Assembly (NCBI GenBank): GCA_964420405.1
Contig: CAYQTL010000058.1
Location: 1 to 31,887 of the forward strand
DNA length: 31,887 nt
Source of the DNA: CAYQTL01 sp964420405
GTDB taxonomy: Bacteria > Acidobacteriota > Thermoanaerobaculia > Thermoanaerobaculales > Sulfomarinibacteraceae
Direction: 5' to 3'
How positions within the stretch are numbered: position 1 is the first letter of the stretch; each line of letters opens with the position of its first letter. The notes beneath the pieces were generated by a model. It saw nothing but the letters and a program-made list of their open reading frames with translations. It searched no databases and had not been told where the DNA came from. Both the position numbers and the translations under genes were made by a program. Positions 30,887 to 31,887 of this stretch are shown piece after piece.

Positions 30887-31653
30887 GTGCCGTCGTCCTG
30901 CTGACGGACTTCGGACGGTCGGACCACTACGCCGGCGTCCTCCACGGGGTGCTGGCGCGCGACGCCCCCGACGCCGACCGGGTCGACCTCGGCCACGACG
31001 TCGATCCCGGCGACGTGTGGGGCGCCTGCTTCCGGTTGCGCTGCGCCTGGGACCACCTGCCGGCGGACGCCGTGGTGCTCGCGGTCGTCGACCCGGGTGT
31101 CGGGACGGCGCGCCGGGCGGTGGCCGCGGCGGTCGCGGGCCGCTGGATCGTGGCCCCCGACAACGGTCTCGCCGCCGTCCGCGGTCCGGCGGACGAGGCG
31201 GTGCAGCTCGACTGGCGCCGGATGGGCCTGCCGGAGCCATCGCGGACCTTCCACGGCCGCGACCTCTTCGCTCCCGCGGCCGCGCGGCTCGCGCGCGGCG
31301 AGCCGGCGGCATCGCTCGGCGAGGTGCTCGACCCGACCCGCCTCGCCACCTGCCCCCTGCCGGAGCCGCAGGAGACGGAGGACGGCTTCCGGGCGACGGT
31401 GCTCCACGTGGACCGCTTCGGCAACGTGGTCTGCAACCTTCGCGCGTCAGACCTTCCCGCCGGGGCGACCGTCCGGCTGGCGGGAGGCGGCGAGCCGCGC
31501 CGGGTGGCGACCTACGGCGAGGCGGCGCCGGGCGAGGTGGTGTGGTACGAGGGGTCTTCGGGCTACCTCGAGCTGGCCGTCAACCGGTCCTCGGCCGCGG
31601 CCGCGACGGGGCTCGAACGTGGGATGCGGCTCGAGGTGGTGGTCCCGCGATAA
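30883..31653 (+). CDS. SAM hydroxide adenosyltransferase (DUF62)
   Basis: A 256-residue enzyme of the DUF62 family, which includes the fluorinase and chlorinase; ordinary members hydrolyse S-adenosylmethionine to adenosine and methionine. Visible family motifs are VVLLTDFGRSDHYAGVLHGV at the N-terminus, VDPGVGT, VAPDNGL, TFHGRDLFAPAAA and, in the C-terminal domain, DRFGNVVCNL. The Asp of TDFG and the RDLFAPAAA block fit the hydroxide-using type rather than a halogenase, which usually carries an insertion loop that is absent here. The GTG start overlaps the TGA of the preceding gene and has no Shine-Dalgarno of its own, so translation depends on coupling. The length matches the family. Confidence 0.92.
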   Translation: MSAVVLLTDFGRSDHYAGVLHGVLARDAPDADRVDLGHDVDPGDVWGACFRLRCAWDHLPADAVVLAVVDPGVGTARRAVAAAVAGRWIVAPDNGLAAVRGPADEAVQLDWRRMGLPEPSRTFHGRDLFAPAAARLARGEPAASLGEVLDPTRLATCPLPEPQETEDGFRATVLHVDRFGNVVCNLRASDLPAGATVRLAGGGEPRRVATYGEAAPGEVVWYEGSSGYLELAVNRSSAAAATGLERGMRLEVVVPR

Positions 31654-31887
31654 CCGCCACCCGTCGCGACGGTGGTTCCCCTGTCCGCGTCCGTGCCCGG
31701 CGCAGCGGCAGCGACAGCGACGGTAGCGACCGGGATCACGGAGGTCGCCTCGGGGTCGCGGCTCCGATTCCGATCCCGATCCCGATCCCGATCCTGACGG
31801 AAGCGGACCGCGGTCGCGGCAGGATCGCTGTTGCTGTCCCGGTCGCCGCCCCCATCGCCGTCGCCGACCGCAACCCACACATCGGGA
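31654..31887. repeat. Hexamer mosaic and inverted composite-repeat fragment at right edge
   Basis: No gene is seen. GTCCGC hexamers and GCAGCGGCAGCGACAGCGAC follow the stop. A GATCCC array (31765-31797) comes next, then the inverted linker (TGACGGAAGCGGACC ... about 31840), and finally an inverted copy of the left 60 bp of the composite repeat (31828-31887) that runs off the window. The rest of the composite presumably continues outside. Confidence 0.78.

Noticed and set aside
30883..31653. Possible fluorinase or chlorinase
   Set aside because: The family is shared, but the extra loop usual in halogenases is not apparent and the RDLFAPAAA block fits ordinary hydroxide adenosyltransferases.
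8210..31653. A classical defence, secretion or biosynthetic gene cluster
   Set aside because: No nuclease, restriction, toxin-antitoxin, secretion ATPase, PKS, NRPS or RiPP genes are seen; the genes look like chromosomal housekeeping and exported-hydrolase content.
383..31887. CRISPR-like interpretation of the repeats
   Set aside because: The units are contiguous hexamers or dispersed elements, not 24-40-bp repeats with unique equal-length spacers, and no cas gene is present.

Overview
The window is about 70% GC with long shadow ORFs, and reads as a chromosomal segment of a Gram-negative heterotroph. An outer-membrane barrel protein, a lipobox, several Sec signal peptides and a large secreted-peptidase and BNR/Vps10 repertoire point to the envelope type. 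Tandem DUF3857/transglutaminase proteins, a ~1,090-residue Vps10/BNR protein, alkaline-phosphatase-superfamily 'sulfatases' ending in LxxLGY, an AGCS symporter and PepF together most resemble Acidobacteriota, perhaps the Thermoanaerobaculia/Holophagae side. That placement is inference from gene content; there is no rRNA or other marker gene here. I found no tRNA, rRNA, CRISPR array, transposase, integrase or phage gene.

Layout. 1-431 is repeat-rich non-coding DNA. 432-1772 (-) is an alanine/glycine:Na+ symporter. 2053-5827 (-) is a two-gene operon of DUF3857/transglutaminase-like exported proteins; one has an intact Cys-His-Asp triad and the other has lost it. 5828-7189 is a 1.36-kb repeat field with one credible promoter. 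7190-8155 (-) is an atypical SDR and 8210-11491 (-) a Vps10/BNR-repeat exported protein. 11956-13338 (-) and 13363-14766 (+) are divergent sulfatase-fold paralogues separated by 24 bp, with overlapping opposed -10 elements. 15216-17072 (-) is oligoendopeptidase F and 17701-20211 (-) a secreted M14 carboxypeptidase. 20317-23348 (-) is a pentapeptide-repeat protein translationally coupled to a POTRA/beta-barrel outer-membrane protein. 23642-25687 (+) is a secreted subtilase. 25819-26978 (+) is a DUF2089-like HTH protein coupled to a membrane protein behind a near-consensus promoter. 27162-28583 (-) is an aldehyde dehydrogenase, and 28696-31653 (+) holds an NhaD-like antiporter, an unknown protein and a SAM hydroxide adenosyltransferase.

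Biology. The coding part suggests a proteolytic, amino-acid-using cell: a secreted subtilase and M14 carboxypeptidase, a cytoplasmic oligoendopeptidase and an amino-acid:Na+ symporter, with Na+/H+ exchange nearby. This is a theme, not a demonstrated pathway.

The most unusual content is between the genes. Seven intergenic blocks are built from a small set of reusable modules: GGGATC-type hexamer arrays (most fit the G-quadruplex consensus), GTCCGC-type and GCAGCG/GACAGC-type hexamer runs, a CCTTCGACTC...CAGGATGAC element often found as inverted pairs, and a large CCAGCTGGAAGCTGG stem-loop. A composite of about 225 bp is present twice and part of it again, inverted, at the right end. A second theme is start codons sitting 6-7 nt after a -10 hexamer with no Shine-Dalgarno, which suggests leaderless transcription alongside genes with classic GGAGG sites.
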